This document shows positions 16,698 to 26,563 of a stretch of DNA of 64,000 nucleotides, one piece after another. This DNA comes from Chitinophagales bacterium. GTDB lineage: Bacteria; Bacteroidota; Bacteroidia; Chitinophagales; LD1. Location: positions 682,001 to 746,000 of the forward strand of contig JAHBTS010000001.1 in the NCBI GenBank assembly GCA_019638515.1. The letters are read 5' to 3'. The number at the start of each line of letters is the position of its first letter. Positions within the stretch are counted from its first letter, which is position 1. The position numbers and the translations under genes are program-made. A model generated the notes under the pieces. The model was given only the letters and a program-made list of their open reading frames with translations. It was not told the DNA's origin and ran no database searches.

Positions 16698-17078
16698 GTG
16701 GAGATTACAAATAAAGAATTTGCGATTGTATTTGAGTTGTTGCATGGTTATCTTAAAGCAACTTATACATCGGAGTCGGCATCGGTAGAGGTTTTTAAGC
16801 AGATATTAACTGAAGTGGCAGTTACCGCAAAAGCGGATAAGGTGGAGCGTGTAATGATTGTTTCAAACAATCCGGAAAAGTTGAATCAGGTAGATATGTT
16901 TAGAGTAATTACGGAATGTGTGCCATTTTATTTTGGTATAAAGGTTGCGTTCTATGATTTATATCCAACACATGTTGAGGTACATAAATTTGGTGAAATG
17001 ATTGCTCAAAACAGGGGTATAGATGCTAAGTATTTTATAGAACTCGAACTTGCAGAAGAATGGGTGCAAGAAAACTAA
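16698..17078 (+). CDS. Small protein of unknown function, possibly SpoIIAA/STAS-like
   Basis: This 126-residue cytoplasmic protein starts at GTG (16698); no in-frame ATG lies nearby. The predicted pattern alternates strands and helices: an early strand (F-A-I-V-F-E-L-L), a helix (V-E-V-F-K-Q-I-L-T-E-V), a strand (R-V-M-I-V-S-N-N), a helix (V-D-M-F-R-V-I-T-E), then I-K-V-A-F-Y-D. It ends in an acidic tail (E-L-A-E-E-W-V-Q-E-N). This order resembles the SpoIIAA-like single-domain family, but the similarity is weak. It overlaps the next gene by 19 bp, so the two are probably co-transcribed. Confidence 0.65.
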   Translation: MEITNKEFAIVFELLHGYLKATYTSESASVEVFKQILTEVAVTAKADKVERVMIVSNNPEKLNQVDMFRVITECVPFYFGIKVAFYDLYPTHVEVHKFGEMIAQNRGIDAKYFIELELAEEWVQEN

Positions 17079-19210
17079 TTTTTATTCTTGGTTTCTTACT
17101 GTTGTATGTGCGCTTTGCGGTTGCAGAAAGTACGTTGGGTATCAATATTATTGTGCCGCAGGTGTTGTTAGATACTTCTATTACAGCCATTACGGTAGTA
17201 GATTTTAAAAACCTTTTGCAAGATGCTTGTAACTGTAAGGTTACAGTAAATGGCAAAACCACTAAGGTGAATATTTTTTTGCCGTTTGTAACCGATTCTA
17301 TGGCTGCTGCTCCAACTCGTTTTTCGCAAGCAGCCACCTTTCCGTATAAGCATGTTCCTGCACACCAGTACGAATGGCAACACGCCATAGATCGCAAGGG
17401 GCGTTATCAATTGATGTTGAATGCTTCTTCGTTTCAGGGTGTAAGTTTTGGCATGTATGGATTGTTGCAAGAAAAACTTGATTTTAAGTTTTTGCATCCT
17501 CGGCAAACTATTGTGCCGCATTTTAAGGAGTGGCCGTTGAAAGAAGCGTTTGTGTGGAAAGCGGAGCCATTGTTTGATAAAAAAGGATTTCACTTACATA
17601 CCCAACATCCATTGGAGCTTACCGAGCAGTTGCACAATGGAAATATGCCCAATGCTTTGAACGATGTAAAGGCATATATAGATTGGTTGGCACGTAATGG
17701 CCAAAACTATTTCGAGTTTTGCTTGTTGCGCAGTGTAAATAAAAAGGAATGGATTCCGCATGCTACTGCTATTACAAATTATGTACATCAGCGTGGTTTA
17801 TTAGCTGCGGTAGATGTTTCGCTGCACATGATTCAGCAAAAAACATTTCAACTGTATGGTAGTTCAGTTAATAAGAAGAAGCAAATTGCTGCTAATTTGG
17901 AATGGCTGAACCAAGCTAAGTGGGATTTCATAAATATGGAATTTTCTACTGCAGAATTTATTGGAGGCAACAAAAAGAAGAAAGAGCAGTTGAGGCAATA
18001 TATCCTTGAATGGTTGCAAAATAACTCTACCACCAAGTTAATGGGAAGGCAGCATGTAGTAAAGCATGAAAACGAACTTGGAAGTAAGAAACATACCGCA
18101 AATACTACTGTTGTTACCGATATAGATAAGCAGCGGGGCGTATTGGCTCACACCGTTATGTTTTACACTATGAGCGAAGAAAAAGCTCCTGTGTATGAGA
18201 ACGAAAATCTGCGCCATATTTTAAGTTTTATGCTAGAGGAGCATAAGCAGCGCGAAACTTGGTACTACCCTGAAAGCGCCTACTGGATTACGTTTGACAA
18301 TTCTGTGCCTATGCTGCTTTTGCCTTATTTGCAGGCACGACTTGCCGATATTGATACTTGCGTACATTACAATATTCCCGGGCATATAACTTTTTCTTCG
18401 GGCTGGGAGTGGGGCTATTGGTTAGTAGATTGGAGCATAGCACAATGGAGTTGGAAGCACACTACAAATGGCAAGTTGCAAGAGCGCGCTGCTACTATGT
18501 ATGCACATCGTTTAACCGATTCTGCTATACATACGATATTCGATTCTACTTTGCAGTTGCAGCAACAGTATTTAAAAGACAGCACTTTAATGCAGTGGCT
18601 TACGGCTATGACTATTACCGATGAAATTGCAATAAAGAAAGTAGCAAACGAGTATCACCCGCGCCCAGATTGGAGCTATAAATATATTCGCAATAAGGCT
18701 TCGCTTGCACAAATAGAACAGCTAAAAGCTACCGTTGTTCCTCAGCTTCGCTCATTTGCCGAAAAAGGTTTGCAGTTGGCAATGGCAGCAAGACGCAAGC
18801 AGCCTGCTATGTTAGATACTGCAAATCTAAATGCCGAAATAATTGACGGGCTTGAAATTACTGCATGGCGAGCCTATCACAGATACTATACTTTGCAATA
18901 TATAATGGCAAAAAGAATGGCAGCCATTACAAAGGAAAAGTTTGCGGCCGATTCTTTGTTGTTGCAAGCGGCAGCCATTAGAAACCACTGTATGCAGTTG
19001 GTAGATAATCGTGAAAGAAAGTATAGGTATTCAACAGATTTAATTGCACGTAAGCGATGGGATTACACAGCATACCACTTTGGTTATTTGTATCCGGTAT
19101 CGAATCTGCACTTTTGGAATAGAGAAGAACAGCAGGCAAAGAAAAACCAGTATCGCCCGTTGTTTATGAATATCTGGAACATTGCAAGAATTATTGGTTT
19201 GGTAAAGTAA
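17060..19210 (+). CDS. Secreted glycosidase-like protein (GH67-type N-terminal fold suspected)
   Basis: This 716-residue protein has a signal peptide (hydrophobic 5-22, ending A-V-A-E). Residues about 25-155 end in a segment (F-G-M-Y-G-L-L-Q-E...F-L-H-P) that resembles the N-terminal domain of alpha-glucuronidases and DUF4838-type glycosidases. The middle part (170-480) looks like a TIM barrel (Y-I-D-W-L-A-R-N-G-Q-N-Y-F-E-F; I-T-F-S-S-G-W-E-W-G). The C-terminal 200 residues are helical and rich in Gln, Ala and Arg. I cannot name the substrate or assign catalytic acids with confidence. Expected location: periplasm or cell surface. The ATG at 17060 overlaps the upstream small gene. Confidence 0.65.
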   Translation: MGARKLIFILGFLLLYVRFAVAESTLGINIIVPQVLLDTSITAITVVDFKNLLQDACNCKVTVNGKTTKVNIFLPFVTDSMAAAPTRFSQAATFPYKHVPAHQYEWQHAIDRKGRYQLMLNASSFQGVSFGMYGLLQEKLDFKFLHPRQTIVPHFKEWPLKEAFVWKAEPLFDKKGFHLHTQHPLELTEQLHNGNMPNALNDVKAYIDWLARNGQNYFEFCLLRSVNKKEWIPHATAITNYVHQRGLLAAVDVSLHMIQQKTFQLYGSSVNKKKQIAANLEWLNQAKWDFINMEFSTAEFIGGNKKKKEQLRQYILEWLQNNSTTKLMGRQHVVKHENELGSKKHTANTTVVTDIDKQRGVLAHTVMFYTMSEEKAPVYENENLRHILSFMLEEHKQRETWYYPESAYWITFDNSVPMLLLPYLQARLADIDTCVHYNIPGHITFSSGWEWGYWLVDWSIAQWSWKHTTNGKLQERAATMYAHRLTDSAIHTIFDSTLQLQQQYLKDSTLMQWLTAMTITDEIAIKKVANEYHPRPDWSYKYIRNKASLAQIEQLKATVVPQLRSFAEKGLQLAMAARRKQPAMLDTANLNAEIIDGLEITAWRAYHRYYTLQYIMAKRMAAITKEKFAADSLLLQAAAIRNHCMQLVDNRERKYRYSTDLIARKRWDYTAYHFGYLYPVSNLHFWNREEQQAKKNQYRPLFMNIWNIARIIGLVK

Positions 19211-19266
19211 GTTTTCTTTCGTTTTACTTTTTTCCTTTTACATTAGATTTTACTGCATAGGCATGT

Positions 19267-22200
19267 ATGAGTAATCAAAGTTTTAATCTTAGGCATTTGC
19301 GGCATTTGGCTTTGCCATTGCTGTTGGTGTTGTTTTTGGTGTTTCAGCCATTGCCAAAGCGCATTGATGGTGCGGCAGAGAGCATCTCTGATGTAATTGC
19401 AACCCAGTATAAATTGTTTGAATCTATAGCCGATAATGCACCACTGGTAAATGAATGTTTTAGCGGTAAGAGCAATTTTAAACTGCTGAATAATCTGGAG
19501 CAGCAGCATTTTGGTTTGTTTTTTTATAGAAGCGACAGCCTTGTATTTTGGACTAAAAACAGCGCCATACCATTTGGTGATTTTTCAACATTACGTAATG
19601 TTTCGTTGCAGAAATTGCAAAATGGCTGGTACATTGTTTTTAAAAAAAACATATCGGCACAGCAGCTAATGCTCGGATTGCTGCCACTTAAATTTGATTT
19701 CAATCCACAAAGTACGGTACTTAAAAATAGTTTTTATCCGCTCTATAAACTCAGTTACTCAGAGATAAATATTGGGGCAAAAGAAGACACAATTGCCAAT
19801 ACCGCAGCGCGTGCAGTAAAAGCACCGGATGGCACTACATTGTTTTTTATCCAAAAGGTAAATGCTGATAGCGAAAGCAGTGCAGACCATTTTTCTATAG
19901 TGTTGTTCTTGCTCATTATTCTTGGTGTTGGCATATATTTTCATCGTTTGGTTGCTTGGGTTTTTACTACTAAAGGGGTTGCTGCATCTGTAGCCTTGGC
20001 AGTGTTTGGATTTATGAGTTTTTATGCGCTTTTATATGGATTGAAGCAAAATTTCAGTTATTTTCTTCATGAGTTTTTTCAGCCGGAATTGTATTCCTCC
20101 GGATTTACTTTTTTATCGCTTTTTGATTTGCTGCTGCTGAGTGGTTTTGTTTTATGGATGGTTAGTTTCTACACCACCAGGTTAGGGTTTGCTTACACAG
20201 CAGGCAATGCGAAGTGGAAGCGCTGTTTTTATCAGTTTTTATTGATGCTTTCGGTGTATGGTTTTTCAATGTTTATTGCTTATGCCATCAAAACATTGGT
20301 GCTGGATTCGGCAATTTCTTTTCAGTTGTTTAATCTATTGAATCTAAGCATCTATAGTTTTGTAGGGCTGCTATGTGTGGCACTGTTGATGTTTACACAT
20401 TTTCTGATTAGCAGCAAAGCCATAAAACTGATAAATGGCATTGCCCTTCCGGTTTCATTTTTTGTAGTGTTTGGTTTGGTTTTGGCTGTGGTTTTTAGCG
20501 CTGTTTTTGTGTTGCTACATATTGCTGAAATATACATTGCTGCGGCTTTATGGACAACTGCCTGGTTGTTTATCTTCATGTTTGTATATCAAGAATCGTT
20601 TACTTTAAAGCGTATCTCTAGCCTGTTGATTATAGTAGGTATGTACAGTGTGCTGGCTACCTATTTGTTTGAAAATTTATTTGAAGTACGGGAACGCAAT
20701 CTTAGAAAGCTAGTTGCAGAAACCTTGTTGCAAGAGCGCGATTATTTTACTGAAAGTAATTTTGAAGCTACACGAAAAGCAATAGAAGCCGATACAGTAA
20801 TTGCAGCATCGCTTACACATAGTAAGGAAAATGAAGGCTTTATTAAAGAAAAGTTGCTGTCGGAATATTTGACGAAGTATTTGAATAAATACAACGCTTC
20901 GGTGTACTTCAGCGATACGCTTAGTGCCAATGAATATACATGGAGCGTACAAAAGTATGGCACATCCAAGTCGCGTTTTAGTTCGTTGAAATTCGTAACA
21001 GATTCATCGGGTTATGGAAGCTATGTAGCTTTGCTTTTTCAGCATAGTGCCACACCTTTTGCCATTGAGTTGAAGCCAAGAATTTATGAAACGGAAAACC
21101 TTTACAATCGCTTGCTGGCAGATAATTATATGGCAGATAAAGTAAGCGAAGAAGGTTTTAGTTATGCAGTGTATAGAGGCAATAAATTATTGGTGCAGCG
21201 TGGCGACTACAGCTACCCGCTTTTTTGGAAAAATACATTCGATTTTAAGGGTGAGCGTGAGCAGTTTATTGATGTAGATAATTGGGAACACAATATCCTA
21301 AAAGGTGAGAACCAGAAGAAGGTAATCGTTACCGTAAAACAAGAAAGTTTGTTTGAGCCAATTGCATTGCTTTCATACATATTTACTTTCTTTTTGTTGT
21401 TTATTTTATTGGTGCAGCTTGCAGCAAGTGATTACAAAATTTTCCTTAGTAAGGAAGCCTTTCTTAGATTTTTTTACCAGTCGTTTAAGGCAAGATTAAA
21501 CTATGCCATGTTCTTTATTATAGTAACATCTTTTATAGCCATTGGCTATATTACCATTACATTTTTTTCGGAACAGTATAATGGTTATTTAAGCGAGAAA
21601 GCGGTTATTAAAGAAAAGGCAATAGTGAATGCTTTGAATTTTAGCTTAAGCCGTATTGCTTCGTTTCAGTGGCTTGCAGTTGAGAAAGTTATTGTTCCCG
21701 AGTTAGAAAAAAATTCTTTTGCCAATAATGCCGATGTGAATTTTTTCGATGATTCCGGCAACTTGGTATATACATCGCAAGCTCCATTGTTTGAGCGCGG
21801 AATTATATCCAAAAAGATAAATCCGGAAGCCTTTATTCATCTGCGAAATTCAAACGAGAATCAAATAAACATAAGCGAACAAATAGGCGCGCTTAGTTAT
21901 CGTTGCTCTTACTACAAGTTGCAGCATGGTACAGCGTTGGTTGGGTTTCTTGCTTTTCCGTATTTTGAGAGTAGCCTAACTGCCGATGATGAAATAAGTT
22001 CCTTCTTAATTGCTCTTCTAAATGTGTATGTGTTTCTATTGATTGGAGCAATTGTGGTTTCATATTTCATCTCAAAATCGGTTACGCGCCCGCTTAATTT
22101 TATTGCAGAAAAAATGCAGATTGTAAATTTAGGTAAGCGCAACGAGCTAATTGAGTGGAATAGTAGAGATGAAATTGGCGTATTGGTACGGCAGTATAAC

Positions 22201-22920
22201 AGAATGATTAGGGAACTGGAAAACAGTGCAGAACAATTGGCGCGCACAGAAAGGGAAAGCGCATGGCGCGAGATGGCAAAGCAAATTGCCCATGAGATTA
22301 AAAACCCGCTTACTCCCATGAAGTTGAGTATCCAATACCTGCAAAAAGCTATAGACGAGAAAAACCCGCGCGTACATGAATTGGCAGCAAAAGTTACACA
22401 AACATTGGTAGAGCAAATAGATAACTTATCTGCAATTGCAACTTCGTTTTCATCGTTTGCCAAGATGCCTAAAGGCGAAAACGAAGCCGTAGATTTGAAT
22501 ATAATGCTGCAGGGTATTTGCGAGTTGTTTGGCAAGGAAGAAAATGTATCGGTTAGCTTTACCACTAGTGTAGAAAAACCAATGGTGTTTGCCGATAAAA
22601 ACCAATTGCTGAGTGTGTTTAATAATTTGGTAAAGAATGGCATACAATCAGTGCCTGAATCGCAAGGCCCAACAATAGACATTGCCATAAGCGAGCAGCA
22701 CGAAATGATTCAGGTAAAAGTGATAGATAATGGCATCGGTATTTCGGAAGAAAATTACTCAAAAGTGTTTGTTCCAAACTTTACCACAAAATCGAGCGGC
22801 ACAGGCTTGGGGCTTGCTATTGCGCTGCAAATTATAGAGGGTGCAGGAGGTGCTATTTGGTTTGAAAGTGTGGTAGGGCAAGGCACTTCATTTTTTGTAG
22901 TGTTGCCTAAAATGAAATAG
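19267..22920 (+). CDS. Large NtrY-like membrane sensor histidine kinase
   Basis: This 1217-residue sensor kinase has a long N-terminal membrane region (about ten helices between 14 and 480), a periplasmic or sensor segment (about 490-700), a further helix pair (about 704-770) and a second extracytoplasmic segment (about 790-910). A last helix (about 918-940) leads into a HAMP domain (T-R-P-L-N...). The phospho-acceptor is His1009 in A-H-E-I-K-N-P-L-T-P-M-K, with the proline pattern of NtrY-type kinases, and the GHKL ATPase domain ends the protein (D-N-G-I-G-I, G-T-G-L-G-L-A-I). No response regulator is adjacent, so the partner is unknown. A -7-like TACTTTTT lies upstream. The polysaccharide locus begins 81 bp after its stop. 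Confidence 0.9.
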   Translation: MSNQSFNLRHLRHLALPLLLVLFLVFQPLPKRIDGAAESISDVIATQYKLFESIADNAPLVNECFSGKSNFKLLNNLEQQHFGLFFYRSDSLVFWTKNSAIPFGDFSTLRNVSLQKLQNGWYIVFKKNISAQQLMLGLLPLKFDFNPQSTVLKNSFYPLYKLSYSEINIGAKEDTIANTAARAVKAPDGTTLFFIQKVNADSESSADHFSIVLFLLIILGVGIYFHRLVAWVFTTKGVAASVALAVFGFMSFYALLYGLKQNFSYFLHEFFQPELYSSGFTFLSLFDLLLLSGFVLWMVSFYTTRLGFAYTAGNAKWKRCFYQFLLMLSVYGFSMFIAYAIKTLVLDSAISFQLFNLLNLSIYSFVGLLCVALLMFTHFLISSKAIKLINGIALPVSFFVVFGLVLAVVFSAVFVLLHIAEIYIAAALWTTAWLFIFMFVYQESFTLKRISSLLIIVGMYSVLATYLFENLFEVRERNLRKLVAETLLQERDYFTESNFEATRKAIEADTVIAASLTHSKENEGFIKEKLLSEYLTKYLNKYNASVYFSDTLSANEYTWSVQKYGTSKSRFSSLKFVTDSSGYGSYVALLFQHSATPFAIELKPRIYETENLYNRLLADNYMADKVSEEGFSYAVYRGNKLLVQRGDYSYPLFWKNTFDFKGEREQFIDVDNWEHNILKGENQKKVIVTVKQESLFEPIALLSYIFTFFLLFILLVQLAASDYKIFLSKEAFLRFFYQSFKARLNYAMFFIIVTSFIAIGYITITFFSEQYNGYLSEKAVIKEKAIVNALNFSLSRIASFQWLAVEKVIVPELEKNSFANNADVNFFDDSGNLVYTSQAPLFERGIISKKINPEAFIHLRNSNENQINISEQIGALSYRCSYYKLQHGTALVGFLAFPYFESSLTADDEISSFLIALLNVYVFLLIGAIVVSYFISKSVTRPLNFIAEKMQIVNLGKRNELIEWNSRDEIGVLVRQYNRMIRELENSAEQLARTERESAWREMAKQIAHEIKNPLTPMKLSIQYLQKAIDEKNPRVHELAAKVTQTLVEQIDNLSAIATSFSSFAKMPKGENEAVDLNIMLQGICELFGKEENVSVSFTTSVEKPMVFADKNQLLSVFNNLVKNGIQSVPESQGPTIDIAISEQHEMIQVKVIDNGIGISEENYSKVFVPNFTTKSSGTGLGLAIALQIIEGAGGAIWFESVVGQGTSFFVVLPKMK

Positions 22921-22956
22921 TTGTTGTGCAGCATTTACCCTGCTCGTAAATTAAAT

Positions 22957-22987
22957 TTGAATGCCTTCGGAATGAAATTTACTTTTA
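22957..22987 (+). promoter_or_regulatory. Predicted promoter of the polysaccharide locus
   Basis: TTG (22957-22959), a 20-bp spacer and TACTTTTA (22980-22987, seven of eight positions of TAnnTTTG) lie just ahead of the chosen wecE start at 23002. Spacing and position fit a Bacteroidota housekeeping promoter driving the long downstream run of genes. Confidence 0.5.
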
Positions 22988-23001
22988 TGCCGAATTGCCG
23001 T

Positions 23002-24159
23002 ATGAACTATCAAATACCTTTCAACAAACCATTTATTGCAGGTAACGAACTGAGCTATATTAAGCAGGCAGTTGAGCGGGGGCAAATTTCCGGTGATGGC
23101 GTTTTTACCAAGTTGTGCCAACGCTATTTTGAGCAGCATTATAGCTTTAAAAAAGCTCTGCTTACCACTTCTTGCACCGATGCGCTGGAAATGGCGGCCA
23201 TACTTTTAGATATTCAACCGGGCGATGAAGTTATTGCTCCGTCTTACACATTTGTATCTACCGTAAATGCTTTTGTGTTGCGCGGTGCCAACATCGTTTT
23301 TGCCGACTCAAAACCCAGCGAGCCTAACATAGATGAAACAACTTTAGAAGCACTTATTACGCCTCGAACAAAGGCAATAATAGTGGTGCATTACGCAGGT
23401 GTGGCTTGCAATATGAATGCAATTACAGCCATAGCGCAGCAGCATCAATTGTATGTAGTAGAAGATGCTGCACAGGCCATAGATAGTTACTATAAACCTA
23501 TCGGAAAAGTTCCGCAGGCACTAGGTACTTTGGGGCATTTGGCTGCCTTCTCATTTCACGAAACAAAAAATATTACTTCGGGCGAAGGAGGAATGCTGGT
23601 AGTTAACGATGAAAAGTTTATTAAACGGGCAGAAGTTATTCGCGAAAAGGGAACAAACCGCACGGCATTTTTTAGAGGTGAAGTAGAAAAATACGATTGG
23701 GTAGATATTGGTTCATCCTTTCTTCCATCCGAAATTATTGCTGCATTTTTATGTGCACAATTAGAAAAAATAAGCGCTATACAGCAAAAGCGCATACAAA
23801 TTTGGCAACAGTATTACGATGCACTTTTACCGCTTGCCCAACAAGGAAAAATTTCTTTGCCTTTTATTCCCAACTATGCTACCAATAATGCCCATATTTT
23901 TTACATAGTATGTAATACGGAAGCGGAGCGTAGTGCTTTGGTGGCGCATTTAAAGCAGAAAGGAATTTATGCAGCATTTCATTACCAGTCGCTCCATACC
24001 AGTCCGTTTTATGTAAAGCAAAACCAGCCGCCACATTTGCCCAATAGCATTCGGTACAAAGAGTGTTTATTGCGCCTGCCATTGTATTACGAACTTAGCA
24101 GCGAGTCGGTGGCATTGGTAGTGTCGGAGATTGGTGCGTTTTGGGGTAAAGAAAGCTAA
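23002..24159 (+). CDS. wecE: dTDP-4-amino-4,6-dideoxygalactose transaminase-type sugar aminotransferase
   Basis: This DegT/DnrJ/EryC1/StrS-family PLP enzyme transfers an amino group to a dTDP-4-keto-6-deoxyhexose. The 385-residue protein begins M-N-Y-Q-I-P-F-N-K-P-F. Lys189 in F-H-E-T-K-N is the PLP lysine, followed by S-G-E-G-G-M-L. The segments R-E-K-G-T-N-R and W-V-D-I-G-S-S-F-L-P-S-E are characteristic of the WecE/RffA branch. I chose the ATG at 23002 because it gives the usual N-terminus; the frame is open back to 22921, but that part looks non-coding and holds the promoter. The product would be a dTDP-amino sugar for the glycan made by the genes that follow. The rmlB dehydratase needed for its substrate is not in the window; rfbA is at 58.8 kb. 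Confidence 0.88.
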   Translation: MNYQIPFNKPFIAGNELSYIKQAVERGQISGDGVFTKLCQRYFEQHYSFKKALLTTSCTDALEMAAILLDIQPGDEVIAPSYTFVSTVNAFVLRGANIVFADSKPSEPNIDETTLEALITPRTKAIIVVHYAGVACNMNAITAIAQQHQLYVVEDAAQAIDSYYKPIGKVPQALGTLGHLAAFSFHETKNITSGEGGMLVVNDEKFIKRAEVIREKGTNRTAFFRGEVEKYDWVDIGSSFLPSEIIAAFLCAQLEKISAIQQKRIQIWQQYYDALLPLAQQGKISLPFIPNYATNNAHIFYIVCNTEAERSALVAHLKQKGIYAAFHYQSLHTSPFYVKQNQPPHLPNSIRYKECLLRLPLYYELSSESVALVVSEIGAFWGKES

Positions 24160-24180
24160 TCTTTTGCCTATATTTGTTTT

Positions 24181-26043
24181 GTGAAAATATTAGGGATTTC
24201 CGCTTTCTACCATGATTCTGCAGCCGCAGTAATTAAGGAAGGGGAAATAATTTGTGCCGCACAGGAAGAGCGTTTTACGCGCAAAAAACACGATGAATCT
24301 TTCCCTATAAATGCTATTGAATTTTGCATAAAGCAATCGGGTATAGATATTGGGAGTTTCGATGCTATTGTTTTTTACGATAAACCTTTGCTGAAGTTTG
24401 AGCGCCTGCTCGAAACGTATTATGGTTTTGCTCCCAAGGGAATAGAATCATTTGTTACGGCAATTCCCGTGTGGCTTAAAGAAAAAATGTTTTTGAAACG
24501 TGTAATGCACGAAGAGCTTTCAAAAATAAAGGGCTATAAAAAAGGGAAAGTAAAATTTCTGTTTCCGGAGCATCACCTTTCTCATGCAGCTAGTGCATTT
24601 TATGCTTCGCCATATAAAGAAGCTGCAGTGCTTACCATTGATGGCGTTGGCGAATGGGCCACTGCTTCTATTTGCCATGGCAAAGGCAAGCAGCTTACTA
24701 TACTAAAAGAGCTTAGATTCCCACATTCGTTGGGCTTACTCTATTCAGCCTTTACTTATTTTCTTGGGTTTAAGGTAAATAGTGGAGAGTATAAGCTAAT
24801 GGGCTTAGCACCTTATGGCAATCCCAATGCGCCCGAAGTGGCAGCGTATATCAATACCATTAAAACCAAACTGGTAGATATAAAAGAAGATGGATCAATA
24901 TGGTTAGATCAATCGTACTTTAATTATGCCACCGGTTTGCGTATGGTGCACGATGCCAAGTGGGAAGCGCTGTTTGGCTTTAAACGCAGGGCAGAAACCG
25001 ATGAATTACAGCAGCATCACTGCAACTTGGGCTATGCAATTCAAGTAGTTACCGAAGAAGTAGTGCAAAAAATGGCACAAGAAGCAAAGCGCCTTACCGG
25101 ATGCGATGCATTGTGTATGGCAGGCGGAGTAGCTTTAAATTGTGTGGCAAATGGCAAGCTGTTGCGCTCAGGTATTTTCAAAAATATATTTATTCAACCT
25201 GCTGCAGGCGATGCAGGCGGAGCCTTAGGCGCAGCATTGGCAGCTTACTTTATTTATTTTGGTAAGGAGCGCAAAGATTGTACTGCACAAGATGAAATGA
25301 AAGGAGCTTATTTAGGTCCCGAATTTTCAAATATAGATACGGAGCACACTATCCAAAAGTACAATGCCGTAGCAAAAAAGTTCGAATCGTTTGATGCACT
25401 TGCTGCCACAACAGCCGATTTAATCAATGGCGGCAATGTGGTTGGTTGGGTACAAGGCAGAATGGAGTTTGGCCCAAGGGCACTTGGCAACCGCACTATT
25501 TTAGGCGATGCCCGCAATCCCGAAATGCAGAAAAAGCTAAACCTTAAAATTAAATATCGCGAAGGCTTTCGTCCATTTGCTCCTTCGGTAAAGGCAGAAG
25601 ATTGTACCGAGTATTTCGATTTGCAGAGCAATTCGCCTTATATGCTTATAGTAGCACCTGTAAAAGAAAGTAGAAGAAACAAAATGCCCGAAGGCTATAA
25701 TTCGCTCCCTTTATTGGAACGGCTTTATGTGCAGCGTAGCGATTTGCCTGCCATTACACATATAGATTTTAGCGCTCGCGTACAAACCATACATAAAGAA
25801 ACCAACCCGCGCTATTGGCAGTTGCTAGATACATTTAAGCAAAAAACAGGCTGTGGTGTAATGGTAAATACCAGTTTTAATGTGCGTGGAGAACCACCTG
25901 TGTGCACGCCCGAAGATGCCTATCGGTGTTTTATGCGCACCGAAATGGATTATTTGGTGGTGGGCGATTATTTGTTTAAAAAGACGGAGCAGCCGGAATG
26001 GCAAGAAAAGGAAACGTGGAAGAATGAATTTACATTAGATTAA
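24181..26043 (+). CDS. NodU/TobZ-family O-carbamoyltransferase
   Basis: This enzyme moves a carbamoyl group from carbamoyl phosphate (through carbamoyl-adenylate) onto a sugar hydroxyl. The 620-residue protein has an N-terminal ASKHA-fold kinase-like domain (G-I-S-A-F-Y-H-D-S-A-A at 5-15; H-H-L-S-H-A-A-S-A near 130; L-T-I-D-G-V-G-E) and a C-terminal YrdC-like domain (F-G-P-R-A-L-G-N-R; F-R-P-F-A-P-S). The start is GTG at 24181. An exact -7 match, TATATTTG (24169-24176), ends 4 bp before it, so an internal promoter is possible although no TTG is at the right distance. The SxtJ-like gene follows 9 bp later, as it commonly does for this family in polysaccharide loci. Confidence 0.92.
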   Translation: MKILGISAFYHDSAAAVIKEGEIICAAQEERFTRKKHDESFPINAIEFCIKQSGIDIGSFDAIVFYDKPLLKFERLLETYYGFAPKGIESFVTAIPVWLKEKMFLKRVMHEELSKIKGYKKGKVKFLFPEHHLSHAASAFYASPYKEAAVLTIDGVGEWATASICHGKGKQLTILKELRFPHSLGLLYSAFTYFLGFKVNSGEYKLMGLAPYGNPNAPEVAAYINTIKTKLVDIKEDGSIWLDQSYFNYATGLRMVHDAKWEALFGFKRRAETDELQQHHCNLGYAIQVVTEEVVQKMAQEAKRLTGCDALCMAGGVALNCVANGKLLRSGIFKNIFIQPAAGDAGGALGAALAAYFIYFGKERKDCTAQDEMKGAYLGPEFSNIDTEHTIQKYNAVAKKFESFDALAATTADLINGGNVVGWVQGRMEFGPRALGNRTILGDARNPEMQKKLNLKIKYREGFRPFAPSVKAEDCTEYFDLQSNSPYMLIVAPVKESRRNKMPEGYNSLPLLERLYVQRSDLPAITHIDFSARVQTIHKETNPRYWQLLDTFKQKTGCGVMVNTSFNVRGEPPVCTPEDAYRCFMRTEMDYLVVGDYLFKKTEQPEWQEKETWKNEFTLD

Positions 26044-26052
26044 GCGTACAAC

Positions 26053-26424
26053 ATGGATAATTCAAAAGTGAAACAAAAAGAAACAATGCTTACACTTTGT
26101 GTAGCGTTTGTGGTGTGGTATTTACTCTCAAAATCGCATCCCAATTGGATGTTGTATGCCGGAGTACTAATAGGATTGGTAGGTATGTTTTCAGATTTTC
26201 TTTCTGAAAAAATTCATTGGGCGTGGATGAAGTTGGCAGAGGGCATGGGTTGGGTAATGAGTAAGGTAGTGCTGTCCATAGTATTTTATGTTTTTTTACT
26301 TCCGTTTGCGCTGTTGGCAAAGCTGATGGGAAACAACAGCATGCAGCCTAAACGCCAGCCCGATTCTTATTATCATACTCGCAACCATACTTACCAAAGC
26401 AAAGATTTGGAGCAAGTTTGGTAA
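26053..26424 (+). CDS. SxtJ-family small membrane protein
   Basis: This 123-residue protein has two hydrophobic helices near the N-terminus (about 13-25 and 32-50), a third longer segment (about 67-92) and a polar tail rich in Gln, His and Tyr ending in Q-V-W. Proteins of this type (SxtJ family) regularly sit directly after NodU-like carbamoyltransferases, and their role is unknown; recruitment of the soluble carbamoyltransferase to the membrane is possible but unproven. It lies 9 bp after the carbamoyltransferase. The 139-bp gap before the next gene shows no DUF5989-type gene, which often completes this set. Confidence 0.75.
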   Translation: MDNSKVKQKETMLTLCVAFVVWYLLSKSHPNWMLYAGVLIGLVGMFSDFLSEKIHWAWMKLAEGMGWVMSKVVLSIVFYVFLLPFALLAKLMGNNSMQPKRQPDSYYHTRNHTYQSKDLEQVW

Positions 26425-26563
26425 GGTAATGGCGTAAGTAATAAACAGAGGTGGGTTTAAAAACAGATGATAATTATAGTTGGAATGCTGCAAAAGAAAA
26501 GGGATATTGGCAGTCTTTTTTTAATAGAGAAGTATATGGTAGATTTTAAAATAAATAGTTGCG

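Noticed and set aside
21912-22688. Minus-strand open frame of 258 codons over the kinase gene
   Set aside because: It is antisense to the HAMP, His-box and ATPase regions of a clear histidine kinase; long Ser/Leu-rich shadow frames are expected there.
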